From Prunus persica (taxonomy: Eukaryota; Streptophyta; Magnoliopsida; Rosales; Rosaceae), in NCBI RefSeq assembly GCF_000346465.2, contig NC_034009.1, positions 45,848,240-45,912,239 on the forward strand: 64,000 nt of DNA, read 5' to 3'. The notes beneath the pieces are model-generated. The model searched no databases. It was not told where the DNA came from and saw only the letters and a program-made list of their open reading frames with translations. A program made the translations under genes and the position numbers. The first letter of the stretch is position 1, and each line of letters begins with the position of its first letter. Below, piece by piece: positions 37,185 through 49,489 of this stretch.

Positions 37185-37645
37185 ACAGACACGCGGCTAT
37201 ACTGGGGTCTATTTTTCTTTTCTTTTTTATAATAAATAGTATGGCCGCGTGCGGCTATACTGTGGTGTGCGGCTATACTGTGGTGTTCCGTTAAATTTTT
37301 TAATAAATAGTATAGTAGCGCGGCTATAATGTGGTTTTTAATTTTTTTTAAAAATAAATAGTATAGCCGCGCGGCTATACGATAAAAAAATAAAAAATAA
37401 AAAATAAAAAATGGGCGGTTTTTTATTATTTAAAAATTAAATAGTATAGTCGTCCGGTTATACTTTGTAAATATAATCTAGTATAGCCACGGGCCTGGAC
37501 TCGGGATGTTTTAATAAATAGTATAGCCGTGCGACTGTACGTTCGAATATAATATATTTAACGAGTCCAGCCGTGCAGCTATACGCGAGACTTTTTTATA
37601 TTATTTTAATAAATAGTATAGCCGTGCGGCTATACTAGGTCCATT
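37185..37645. repeat. Cluster of about nine GTATAGCCG/CGGCTATAC hairpin units
   Basis: Includes the perfect 20 bp palindrome GTATAGCCGCGCGGCTATAC at 37361-37380 and variants at about 37226, 37255, 37309, 37440, 37480, 37518, 37564 and 37615. T- and A-rich spacers (AATAAATAGTAT) separate the units. Confidence 0.85.
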
Positions 37646-37657
37646 TTTAGATAAATT

Positions 37658-38572
37658 CCCTAATTTTGTTTTATCGATAAGAGTAGTTTATAGCATTATC
37701 CATTACTATTACTTCATTACCCGAGTCTCTATTGTCTCCTTTTGAGTTTTGTTTTTTTTCCAAAGTTATTACCCTATAAAGAATTTAGCATTTTGCCGTT
37801 TAATACTTGTATTATACACGTACGTACATATTTTTCAATAACACCTATGTTTTTCATACACGTCTTAAAGACCGGGTAAAATATACGTTTTGTAAAAAAG
37901 CAAACATACAATACACACATATTGTACACATACATATATATTTTTCATATACGTGTTTTTTTTACCAAATTTTCAATCATACACACAAAATTCACGTACA
38001 CGTGTAAATTCTTCATATACATGTATTACACACATAATTTTCACATATTATTGAATAAAAATAATCTATATTAAAATATTATATAGTGGCGAAACTTTTC
38101 AGTTGTAACTTGCCAAAATTTTGCCGAATAAAATACGTATGTATTTTATTCGTATTTTTCCCATTCCATATTTTACTAACTATCAAAGAAATTGAGAGGT
38201 TGATATTATTTCTTACTTCTTGTGAGAAAATTGCAAGATGGTGATTTTGCAATCCCTTTGCCAACGAGAACAACAATTTCAAACAAGGTTTTATGGGTAT
38301 AGTAGTAAGAGAGGTGGTAGTATTCTTCATGTAAAGTGTTTGAAAAGTGAGCAATTACCAAGACCACTACCACTCCAACACAGCATGCAATTCTCTACGA
38401 AAAATAATGTGGGCGGTAACATAATTTAGTAGCACTTGAGAGAACGATGTAGATCAAAGGCAAACATTCCCACGAAAAAAAAAGAAAACGAAAAAATTGA
38501 ACTCTCAGATTGATTTACTGTGAAATTTCTTTCTTTTCAATATCTACTTTGGATATGTTGAAACTTGAAACC
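37658..38572. repeat. Long direct repeat, right copy
   Basis: Second copy of 35862-36710, with scattered substitutions and short insertions. Confidence 0.75.
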
Positions 38573-39751
38573 CCAACTCACTTTGGCCAACTCCGAAATC
38601 GGGGTACTTTTCAAGTGTTTTGACGCGTGGCATACGCCATTCAAGTGTTTTAGACCGCCCAGGCGTTTTGAAAATACAGCAACAAGCTAGGCGTTATGAA
38701 ACCTGACTTTCATAATAAAGCCCAGCATATAAAGAAGCGTAGAAGTAATCACTCCCTCGGCCTTTTGAATGCAGCAACAAGCTACGCATTAAGAACAATC
38801 ACTTAAGTGTGAGGAAATTCTTGGTATTAATGCAACTAGACAGGCTTCTATAAGAAACATAGAACTATTTGAAGACCATTCTGCACTGAATGTACATCAC
38901 AAAACATATACATGACTATTAACGCAAGATCAATGGTCTACTTGCTTTTATTGCCTCCTTAGCTAGTTGCTCATCCATCCCAGAAGAGAAGTCGTTACTT
39001 TTTGCTAGTTACTTGGCCATACAAACTCTGTTCAACCTCCTATCTCCAACCGCTTTTGCTTCGAAGAGAAATCTTTCGGGTGCAGCACATAATATATGCC
39101 TAGCCAATCAGTATTCTGGTTCTGTTTTTGCATTATTTGGGTGAGTTCACAGAAAATGATCTTTGATCTGTAAGATTACAAAGCATCTACTTGCATGTAC
39201 GGTTATTTTCTGTATTATATAGCAGGGGTTTGTTTTTTATGCACAATATAGTGGGGTTAACATGAAAGAGTCAGGTGATTGTAAATGACACATGATCTCC
39301 ATGTGAAAAACGTAGTGCAAAATCTGGAAGACCCCCACATAACATTGATTGATTGTGACTTGAAACAACTCAGTATGTAAAGATATACATATGTTGTCTG
39401 AAAAATAAGGTAGTGAATGATAGGTAGGGCATGAACAAACAGGTTATCGCAACCATTAACCTCTGGACCTCAATGAATATGACTGAACAAGAGTAGGCTA
39501 TGTCCACCCGACCTAAACATGGACACTCACAAGCACATTCTTACCAACAATTTCAAGTTCAAAGTATTCAAGTCCAACAGGAGTGAAGTAAAAGTTGCAC
39601 TGTACTTTTAGCATCTCGATAAATGGATAGAAAAGTTGTCCACGATATAATTTGAGATTCAAAAGGGTCGTTGGAGCATTTCAAAATTTTACAACTTGAA
39701 TTTACAGTACAAGAGGTGGAGGAGGGTAAAGTAGAAACTTGTTGAGCTTTG
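38573..39751. other. Intergenic, 3' of the RPAP3-like remnant
   Basis: No gene recognised. 38580-38720 has an AGGCGTT-type phrase related to the GGCTAGGCGG repeat at 41743-41797. The rest may include former 3' UTR of the minus-strand remnant. Confidence 0.3.
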
Positions 39752-41648
39752 TCATCGCTTGGGGCAGGACTTTGTATGCAGGTTATCAAGCTTCTCGGCA
39801 TACTCAATCGGAGTTGCCTCATTGTCAAACACTTCATCCCATATCTTAACAAGATCTGTTTGCAAGGTTATTGGGTTAGTATAGGATATGAACTAATGGA
39901 AAATATGAATCATAAACCCTATAAAAATGGCCAGGATGACTAACAAATCAGAAAATATGGAATGATTCAATCAAGACACAGTGCAAGCATTACCAGTCGC
40001 TGAGACTGATATACCACATTGACGTAGGTAAACTCTACTTTTTTTGAAATCCAGGAATTCAACTGTAAGCTTTTGAAAATCTCAAGGAATTTAAAACAGA
40101 AGCATGCATACCAGCGTTGTCTGAGGATGAAAGAAACATGATGAGTGTGTCAAATCTTGGAACCCTGGTTAAGTTCTCCAAATAATTGACGGCCAAATCC
40201 ATTTCTTCATTGCCAAAGAAATAAATCAAAGGTGGGGCCACATATCAGACATAAACATTACTTACACGAAAAAGGTTGCTACATACTTGATAATGTCAAG
40301 AAGTATGGGAACAGTCAAAGCATTTTTGAATATCTGCGGCAATGCACTTGGAGATATAGCCTGTATAGAAATAACACAAAAAATAATAACATGAAACAAA
40401 GTAACAGCATAAATGGAAAGTCAGAATGAGTGATGATTTCCTAAACAAATACCAACTGCATTCACAATCCTTTATGGACATTTGAAATTGTTCAAAAGGG
40501 ACACAACAAATCGGGAACTTCTTGGATGGCCCCTAGCATGCAGAAGCCAGATAGGCAGACTGACAATGCAATTACTGGTATACTTCTGGCACCCATCCAA
40601 AGAGGACAATAGACGAGACTAATAGAATCTTTACAGTGGTCAACTGCGCGGATGACCACCATGCAAAAAGAACACATTCATGGTCACCTACTTTGGGATG
40701 ACAACGAACACATGAATCTTGCATTTTGGCAAACTATATTTTTTACAGTAAACCACATGAATACTTTTGCAGACATTCAACAGGCTAGTCTGTCGAGCAT
40801 TATCTCCAGAGAGTCCTCGCTAAGAAACCTCAAATTGATATGCCGAATTTGGTGGTGTGATCTTTGCATCAGCTACAGCATTGACTCGGGAAGCAACTCG
40901 AGAAGCAAGCTCTTGTACCGATGCCTTCACCTCTTGCTTCCTACTTGTATTATTTCTCTACAAAATTATCATAATATAGACTAGTTCAAGAGACTAAAAG
41001 ACACAGATGCAAAAGAAATAAATAAAAGTTTAAAGCAAATAAGAAGATAAAGCCATTGAGTCCAGATAACATGGTAGGAGTACACAACATATAAGTCTGA
41101 TAAGAAGCTATAAAGACAAAAGCAATTAATAAGGTTCATAAACAAGTCTATCTTACTTATTCACCTGTTACTAAGAAGAAACGAAAACTCAATGACAACA
41201 ACAAAAAATCAAGTAAAAGGAGCAACAAAACACTTTTCCTTGACACCTTAGTGTGATCTTGAACTGCAGTCATTTATGTTATTTGAGCACTGCTGGAGAC
41301 AGGCTGAATGCTTTGTCCGTTCACCTTGGTATCCAACTTTCCCACTTTCTGCGTTTCTTGTACAGAATTTTTCCGTGCTCCAGATGCTTTCTGAAGAATT
41401 GTCTGGGAATTAACAATTCAAACGAGTCAATTTAATATATAAATGAACTGGTAGATGAGCATGATATACACCATCAAACAAAACACAAGAAATGAATTAT
41501 TGTCTCCGAAAAATCAAAACTCCCCTTTCAAAAGCAAGCAGACCTGCATAGCTCGGACCTCTTCACCTTCCGACCCCTTCCTCAAAGAATTTCTGCTTTT
41601 CTTCTTCTCCTTCACTTCCGGAACGGCAAACACGTCCTCAATCTCCTC
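39752..41648 (-). pseudogene. Broken RPAP3-like gene (C-terminal part)
   Basis: Reading the minus strand from 41648 down: EEIEDVFAVPEVKEKKKSRN; TILQKASGARKNSVQE (from about 41404); RNNTSRKQEVKASVQELASR (from about 40963) running to ITPPNSAYQFEVS at about 40830; SPSALPQIFKNALTVPILLD (from about 40350); MDLAVNYLENLTRVPRFDTL (from about 40200); and, after a perfect splice from 40112 to 39855, DLVKIWDEVFDNEATPIEYA to a stop at 39752-39754. This is the RPAP3 C-terminal domain of plant RPAP3, a TPR co-chaperone for RNA polymerase II assembly. The expected Trp in EVSWRG is a TAG stop, a second stop follows SSAQIT, and I found no TPR region. Introns are kept, so it came from a genomic duplication rather than an mRNA copy. 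Confidence 0.8.
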
Positions 41649-41742
41649 CTGAATATGGACTAATTCTATGGCTCTGGAACTTTACCCTGTCTCCGCTATC
41701 TGATTTTTCTCCGTCAAAATCTGCAACAAGCCAGCGATGTTG

Positions 41743-41797
41743 GGCTAGGCGGGCCCTAGGCGGCTAGGCGGGGGCTAGGCGGCTGTCTAGGCGGGTT
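41743..41797. repeat. GGCTAGGCGG minisatellite
   Basis: Five imperfect GCTAGGCGG-type units in 55 bp, a GC-rich patch placed just beyond the 5' break of the RPAP3-like remnant. Confidence 0.7.
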
Positions 41798-41879
41798 GGA
41801 TCTTTTTTCGGTGCCGAACCCGGAGGACGAAGCAACCGAAACTGAAGAAAACCAATCGAAGCTTGAGTTTAATAGAGAA

Positions 41880-42080
41880 GGCGAAATGGCCGCGCGGCTA
41901 TACTCTGAAAATATTTAAAGAGTCGAGGGGAAGGTTTGTGGTAATATTTAAAGAGTATAGCCACGCGGCTATACTATTCAAATATTCAAATATAATAATA
42001 TTTAAAGAGTCTAGCCGTCCGGCTATACTTTTAAATTATGCGAATGTATTTAGAAAGTGTAGCCGGGGCGGCAAAACCTA
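41880..42080. repeat. Four hairpin-repeat units
   Basis: Units at about 41887 (GGCCGCGCGGCTATACT), 41960 (AGTATAGCCACGCGGCTATA), 42010 (AGTCTAGCCGTCCGGCTATA) and a decayed one at about 42057, spaced by AATATTTAAAG phrases instead of the T-rich spacers seen elsewhere. Confidence 0.75.
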
Positions 42081-42109
42081 CAAAATGCATTAACAAAGCC
42101 TAACCATCT

Positions 42110-43190
42110 TTGATCCGAGAAAGTAAAAGAACCTAGAGGTTCCTTGCTTAGCCGTTCAATTGGCTGATTAGAAGTTAAAAGCGCGAACAAAACAATTTGG
42201 CCTTATCCATCCAAGCCAATAAGTGGCTTTTGGTGTTTGCACGCTTACGCAATCCAAAAAATAAGAGACCAAAAGTTCCTTATATCGGCCACCTTGGTCG
42301 AAAAGAGGGAAGCACTTTGCTTTCCTTTTTCCCAAGTGTTTTTGTTTTTTGCATTTATATTTACTTATGTTATTTTATGTCTCAGATTCAAGTATTACTT
42401 AAACACTGAGGAGTGCTGGAGGATGGAGGGCTGCTTCCTAGATGAAGCATGGCGTCCTTTTTATGATCTTCTTGTTGTTTTGCTTTCAGTTTGGTTTGGG
42501 GTTGTCTAGTTGCTGTGTTGTTTTCTTAGTTTCTTTTCCCGTATTTGTGTAGTTGTGTTGCTATGGTTTGTCTCAGGTAGACTTTTGTAGGTTGCTAGGT
42601 AAGTTCTCCTGGTTTGTATTTGCTTTTATCTTCTCCTTTCTTTTATTTTGTTCCAACTTTTTTGCTTCTTATTTTTCTCTTTTTTAGCTTTTTGATTGGG
42701 CTTTGTATTGTGTCGGGTTGGCCCTAGCTAGTTTTCTTTTCTTATTGTTTTTTTTTTTCTTTCTAATTCCTTAGTGTTCAATTGTGTTTTTTAGTTTATA
42801 TGTTATTTTACTTTTTAGTTTCAGTTTTATTAGTTATTTTATTTTTTCTTATTTTTTATTTTATTTTGTGTTTTATTGTAGGCTGCAAGTTTTTGGTGCT
42901 CCCAAGGTTTTGTTGTTGTGTAGATTGAAGGGATCTTCAGGCTCCTCTTTTATTTTTATTTTTTTTATTATTATTTTCCTTTGAGTTGTTCAAGCGCTAG
43001 TCTTTTTTAAGATCACACATATGTTCCAGTCTCTCATACTTGAGTTTTGAATAGTAATTTACTATTTCAGTCATATATTTGTATACTTTTATGGCGCTTA
43101 CTATTTTTTAATAAAATATCTCTTCCAACAAAAAAAAAATATCGGATAAAACATTGGGAAGCAAAAGGATAAAACACGTGGAAGCAAAAA
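42110..43190. other. Intergenic, T-rich, possible LINE tail
   Basis: 42200-43140 is T-rich, has no long frame of known type, and ends in AATAAAATATCTCTTCC and an A-tract (43129-43138). That would suit the 3' end of a truncated non-LTR element, but no reverse transcriptase is visible. Confidence 0.25.
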
Positions 43191-43350
43191 ATCACAGATG
43201 GCAAAGGCATTCCGCTACTGCCAGCGCGCAAGCCAAAGCGGCCTTTCGACGCTTGAAGAGAAAAGAAGGCAACAAAACTCACTCATATTACATATAAAAC
43301 TGCCTTCTGCTTTCGAATCGTCTTATGTTTCCGTCGTTTCAAACACAAAT

Positions 43351-46300
43351 ATGATGAAGCGTCACGTATTCAAGTTTGCCCGCTCGCGTATGGGCTTTGC
43401 AGATTTCAATTGCTTCCTGGTATCTCTCTCTCTCCCTTGTATTATTTCTGATAATGAATCTGTTGGGTGTTTGATTAATTTGATAACGAGGCAGCCCACA
43501 ACCCCTTCGTATGTTTGTATTTCTGTGAAATTTTAGCTTTGTTCTATGTTTAACAGGTAGCCCAAAATACTGTGAAAATGCTATCTTTTTCTTTTGCAAC
43601 TTTATTTGCTTATTAATGTATTTCCGGGTCAATTGATGAAACAACAAAGGAAAATTAATCTCCAACTCAACGATCTGATTCCAATGAATATTGGTTTTTA
43701 TTTTTTGTTTTGAAAATTGTGTTCTATATTTCCTTGCAGCTTGGATGTTCTACTTGCTATTGTCAAATTGTAAATGATACTGCAAAGTTTCATGAATCAA
43801 GTCCAAAACTTTCATATATGAAGTTGACCCTTTTATAGAACTTTACTTCTGTAAAACTAGTCTTTGTTTCGAGCCACCTATTAGTTTCAAGTTGATCATG
43901 TCTATAATGTTCAATCATGGGGTGAGTTAGTATATCCACCGTCGCAGTGAAATATATTTGATTGGTACTGCTTTTACTTTCTAATAGGCGGACTTCGAAA
44001 CTGGGTTTTGTTCCACCTCCAGAAACAGTGATTCTAAGGGTTTACTTCGTCATCAAATGAATGCATCCACACCAAGGATGTGCTCGACTTCTTGTGCTAA
44101 GGTACCAGAAGATCTTCCAAAAGACAACCCTGTTTCTGATATGTTGCTTGATTCATTTGGAAGGCTCCACACTTACTTGAGGATCTCCCTGACAGAACGT
44201 TGCAATCTGCGATGTCAATACTGTATGCCAGCAGAGGGTGTGGACCTCACTCCCAGCCCTAAAATCCTTTCACAGAATGAGATTGTTCGCTTGGCAAATC
44301 TGTTTGTAAGCTCAGGAGTGGAAAAAATTCGTTTGACTGGAGGGGAGCCAACCATAAGGAAAGATATCGAAGACATATGCTTACACTTGTCTAACTTGAA
44401 TGGATTAAAAACACTGGCCATAACCACCAATGGAATTACTCTTGCAAGAAAACTTCCCAAGCTGAAAGAATGTGGGCTTACTTCTGTGAATATTAGTTTA
44501 GACACGTTGGTCCCTGCAAAGTTTGAATTTATGACCAGGCGTAAAGGGCATCAAAAGGTTATGGAATCAATTAATGCTGCCATAAACCTTGGATATAATC
44601 CTGTTAAGGTATGTTCTTCCTCTCAATTTACATTCATATACTCGTTTCTTTTAATTTTTCTTATTGATTATTTGTTTACGCAATTTATTATGTTCCCTAC
44701 ATTTTATTTATAGGTTTAGGATTGCTAGTACCTATTATTTAAGGTTCTTGCTAATTGGAGGTTATGATGTACCCATATGAACATATGCATGCATACACTA
44801 ACACATTCTCATGTACAAGTACCATTCGTATTCTGTACGTTTATATGTTTTCTATGCTTCTATTCAGGTAAATTGTGTGGTGATGCGTGGATTCAATGAT
44901 GATGAGATTTGTGATTTTGTAGAGCTGACACGTGATAAACCGATTAATATTCGATTTATTGAATTCATGCCTTTTGATGGAAATGTTTGGAATGTTAAAA
45001 AACTGGTACCCTACTCGGAAATGTTGGATAGAGTGGTAAGGTAGAACTCTCACCGGTAATCCTACTAATTGATTTCTGACTGCCCCTTAATACATGCCTT
45101 AAGTCACTTATTTTTCTTGAACAGGTAAAACGGTTTCCAAGTCTAAAGAGACTTCAGGATCACCCAACAGATACGGCCAAGAATTTCAGGATAGATGAGC
45201 ATGCTGGTGTAGTTTCTTTTATCACATCAATGACTGAGCATTTTTGTGCTGGATGCAATAGATTGCGACTCTTAGCTGATGGAAACTTCAAAGTCTGCTT
45301 ATTTGGTCCTTCTGAGGTGAGTCATCTGCCTTTGAGCTCTGGCTCTTACAGGAATTCGTATACTTGCGTCATCATTTCCAATAATGCTAAGCTGCCATGG
45401 GCTATTAAGGCATACTTTCTGAGTATCTATGCATACCTCATCTTTGCTTAAATCATCCAATTTTTTTTTTTTACAATTGGATGTCTATATTTCTGCAAGT
45501 GAAGGGCTAAGTTTGGATAGAGCACCAGTGATGCGGGACCAGACCAAAAAATTAAAAAGGAACGGCGAATAAAACTGTCCCAAAACACAGTAGAAATGGA
45601 ATCCCAGCAATAAACAACACAGAGGATAGATGGATAAAGCAATAAAATAGAAGTTGGAACGAAGATAATGAGTTCTAAGGCAAAGATCCCAAAAGAAACT
45701 CTATAGACTGAATTCTGGATTTATATTCATAAAAACCAAATACAAGAGTCTCTTAATAGCCTATTTATAAATACAGCACCCTAGCATTCCTATTCCTTGA
45801 GAAAACTATTCCTACTACGACTTACCTAATAAAAGAAAAACATGATAAATAATAAAATAATCATGTTAGATAATCACAAAAGTTATGGCTTGGATGAGTT
45901 GGGCTATGGCAGAACCAATGTTGCAGATGTCAAGGCTAAGCCTTGAATGTGCAAATTTTATGACAATGATCCCCTGCATTAATATTGAATCCTTTTAGCT
46001 ATATCTTTTTTTATTATTTATAATTTGGGTCAACAACTGTACATGTTGCTTTATGAAAGCCTAGAGATAACAAGTCACGTAAAAAGTTGTGGACATGCGT
46101 ACTTATAAAGATTGCAATGGGCACAGTTGGCTTTTATTTCTAGTGGACTACCAACTATAAGCACTAATATATTTCTACATGCACAATATAAACAGAATAT
46201 ATACATATATATGTATATATACATATTCTCATCCGGATGTTCGCACGTTATTATCGTGCGTATGCCATTGTAAACAAGGGGGAAAGCAGGGAGGGGTAGT

Positions 46301-48083
46301 AGAAATTTCTGTATATGTATAATATAATAGGGGGCGGATCCATGGCATCATATTTTTACACAAGTTTTGACACAAATTTTCAGCCATTAGATTAAGGTAC
46401 AATGAATGGCTAAGATTAAACAAACTAATTATTTTGTTCTTTACATAAGTATTTATTGAGAATAAACTTTAATTGACTTTTGTTTCATTTAATTATGTTT
46501 TGCACACTTATCCTTTAACACCATCCCCTTCTTCTTGCCTTTATTTTCCAGAAATGATAAAAGGAAAGCCCTGCTACATTTAAACAGCTTGCCTGAGAAA
46601 ATGGCTTTCAAGGACAAGTTTACTTAAGATATTACTATGGTTGACTAGCTTAGAAGCCATGGCGGCAAGCGGGACCTTGTGAGAAACAAGAATAAAATGA
46701 AACACATGATTAAGCTATAACCAGTAAACAAACCTTCGATTCATTAATATATATACACAGTGTTCAATTTGCAGCCAAGACAATATTGAAGAACCCAACA
46801 GAATCGACAAAAGGTGACCTTAGAAAAGGTATTGTCATATAGACTAATATACCAAACTCCTATTCATGGTAAGCATGGATTGAGTAACTTTAAAATCAGA
46901 ATTGAAAATTCTGAACTAAAATTGAAAAAACAGACAATTCCCAAGTTAGTGATGAGTTGGATCTTCTCAACCAATTTTTTTTTTTTTTTTACGCCAACTA
47001 TAATTTAACTTGTAGTATGCGTTTACTTCATCATTATCTTTCATATTTTTACTTCTTTCTGTTGTTGATAATGGTGATAATTTTGATAATTTAGATTTGT
47101 TAGAAAGGCAGGAAAAGTAGAAGAAGAAGAAGAAGGGGTTGTGTTAATGTGAAGGGTGATGTAATTGAATAAGCGTGCAAAAAGTAATTAAATGAAGAGA
47201 GATTTAAGAGAGGGCAAAGTCATTTTGTCAATTTTTTTTTTTTTTTGGTAGTCTATTTATATTAGCTTTAGGTTATGCATGAGCATTATATGGGACATTT
47301 CAACCTTCTTCCTCGTGGCTTTCCAAGCTCTACATATTATATTATGTAGTTTGCCTCATTGATTTGGTTTTTGAAACAACACGTAGTACAGAATTTAGCT
47401 AACTACACCAATCCCATTTATGACCTGCCTTAACCTGCCCATTTGCCGCCCATATGCTTACATCTAGTTGGCCAATTATTCATGTGTGTACTTATAAACG
47501 AAAATGGGGAACTTTTATTTTGCAGTTCAATTGCTTGAACTCAAATATGCCAAAGAATTTAGAGGCGATTTGTAGTTCTCTGTGGGGCCGATCATATACG
47601 TGTCCCTTGGACTTTTACCAACAATGTAATGTAGTAATGTGATGAAGCTAATGCAACAAGCTTCTCTGTGGGACCAACTCCTTCAGTATCAAATAAGCTT
47701 TCCTGGAAGCCTTTTGCTTTATATGTGCAATATAAATTTTTAGATAATGCTTTCCTGTTATTCATATTCAATGTTTATTTTGCAGGTGAGCTTAAGAGAT
47801 CCCCTTCGTCAGGGTGCTAATGATCATGAACTCAGGGAAATAATCGGGTCAGCGGTATGTGCATTACAATTGTTTTTGTAATGCTCTATACTTCAGTCAT
47901 GGAACTGTTTTTTATTTGATTAAGTTCATGTTCTCATGCAAATTCAGCTTTCAAATTTTCCTTGCATATATTTTGAAGACTTTTTTATGTTTGCTTTAGG
48001 TGAAGAGGAAGAAAGCTTCACACGCTGGTATGTTTGACATTGCAAAGACAGCAAATAGGCCAATGATACATATTGGTGGCTAA
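43351..48083 (+). CDS. CNX2: GTP 3',8-cyclase, molybdenum cofactor step 1 (MoaA/CNX2)
   Basis: Six coding exons: 43351-43419, 43988-44608, 44868-45035, 45125-45316, 47786-47854 and 48000-48083, giving 400 residues (Arabidopsis CNX2 is about 390). It is a radical SAM enzyme that, with CNX3, turns GTP into cyclic pyranopterin monophosphate in mitochondria. The N-terminus ([16 protein letters not shown]) is basic and suits a transit peptide. The SAM [4Fe-4S] motif is C95-x3-C99-x2-C102 (CNLRCQYC). [11 protein letters not shown] follows. The second cluster has C327, C330 and C344 ([19 protein letters not shown]). The C-terminal double glycine (HIGG), needed for activity in MoaA, is intact. The frame is open upstream to 43198, but the family aligns from the 43351/43354 methionines. 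Intron 4 is 2.47 kb and carries transposon fragments. Confidence 0.95.
45529..45880 (-). mobile_element. Probable LTR fragment in CNX2 intron 4
   Basis: Read on the minus strand it starts TGATTATCTAACATG, has a TATA-like TTTATAAATAGGC and a leader-like stretch, and ends near GGTCCCGCATCA. That is the order expected in a copia-type LTR. No target-site duplication was found, so the limits are uncertain. Confidence 0.4.
46328..46500. mobile_element. End fragment of the Mutator-like family in CNX2 intron 4
   Basis: GGGGGCGGATCCATGGCATC followed by CAAGTTTTGACACAAATTTT and AGCCATTAGATTAAGG matches the ends of the element at 28285-32116. The partner end was not found. Confidence 0.6.
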
Positions 48084-49480
48084 TGCTTGGTATTACCTCC
48101 TTTTATGAACTCTTTTTTGCCAATCTCTTCGGAGAAAACATCTATGGTTTGTTTGACAGAGTCTTGCAGTGATAAAAGTTTACCCTGCATTAATCTAGTG
48201 ACACAATCTAATATGTTTTTTCTTCGGGTTCTGTAGAATACTTGCACATGGAGAGGATAAATGTATCCGTCGTGTGGAGAGGATAAACGTATTTTGAAGT
48301 GCCAACATTGCTATCTCAGGACAGAGGGGAAGAGAAGATTTTGTTACTGGGTTACTGGCTGTATGTAAAAGCAAAGCAAGCAATGAGATATCAATCTTTC
48401 ATGGACCACATAAAAGATCTCTACTGTTGTACTCTTATTAGTATAGTTGTGATCAACGTGTTGGCATTTATGCTGAAACAAACAGCCTCCTTGTAACCTA
48501 TATATAATTGAAAGTACTAAATGACAAATTTTTATTTACTTGTATTGTGTTTAGATCCATCATACATGCCAAATTGAATTCATTGTTTTCGAACTTTGCA
48601 GTGATCAGCGGAACTCATAGTAGGTTTTCTGATGTGCAACAATGCATGCAGTCTCTCATGTCCTGTTTCAGTATAACTTTCACATGAGAATTGTGCTGTC
48701 AGAACATAAGCATGTATGTGTGGAAATGGCACCATCTGTTACTTTGATATATCGCCCATTTGCCTTACCATGGCAAAAGGGCCTGGGCTGAAAAAGCCTC
48801 CCACACCAAGCAAATATAGCCTGGGCAAGAGTGGTCTCTATCAAAACCAGGCGAGTCCAAAGGCGAGACCAACTCGTGCTGCTGCCCTGCCCGAAGGTGA
48901 TGAATTCAACGAAGAAAAAAATTGTAAAAAATTCTGAAAAATTACTAAAGAATTCAATTTTTTAATTTATAAATACCTACTAATGTTCTTCATTTTTCAC
49001 ACCAAAATTTCATACAAATTCCGCTCCTCATATTATATTTTTATAATCTCATGTGAATAGAGATTGTCATGGCAATGGGTGGGAAAAAAAACAAACAAAC
49101 AAACAAGGGCATGCACTATTCACGTGACTAGTACACACCCATGCTCTTTGCCATGACAAATGGGTAGAAGTGCTCTAAATCATGTTAAATGGTACCATCT
49201 TTTAAGTGGCTTTCAAGACGTAATTGTATGTAAAAGCACAAAAATAGATGTAACAAAGATAAAGCATAGCCTTGACTTACAAACTAGTGGTCTCAAGTTT
49301 GAACCTACATGACATCTTATAATTGAGACTATCACTGGCATTCAATAAAAAGGAAAAAAGATAAAGCTCCTACGTACAATAGTTTCTTAGTTGTCCTCAC
49401 AAAACTGTAATATATATGCCCAATGGCAACCAACAAACTAGTGTCCTTTAGTCCTTCAAAAATAAGCATCCAAAATTCAA
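48084..49480. other. 3' flank of CNX2 and intergenic
   Basis: 48084-48700 may be CNX2 3' UTR; the rest is without a recognisable gene. A short inverted pair (CATGTGAATAGAG / CTATTCACGTGA) at about 49053-49130 suggests a small element. Confidence 0.3.
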
Positions 49481-49489
49481 TAATCAAGT

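Noticed and set aside
42200..43140. Truncated LINE
   Set aside because: Only a T-rich tail and an A-tract are visible; without reverse transcriptase sequence or target duplications the claim is too weak for a firm call.
43198..43350. Longer N-terminus for CNX2 starting at 43198
   Set aside because: In frame, but the family begins with a short basic transit peptide matching the 43351/43354 methionines; the upstream part is probably 5' UTR.
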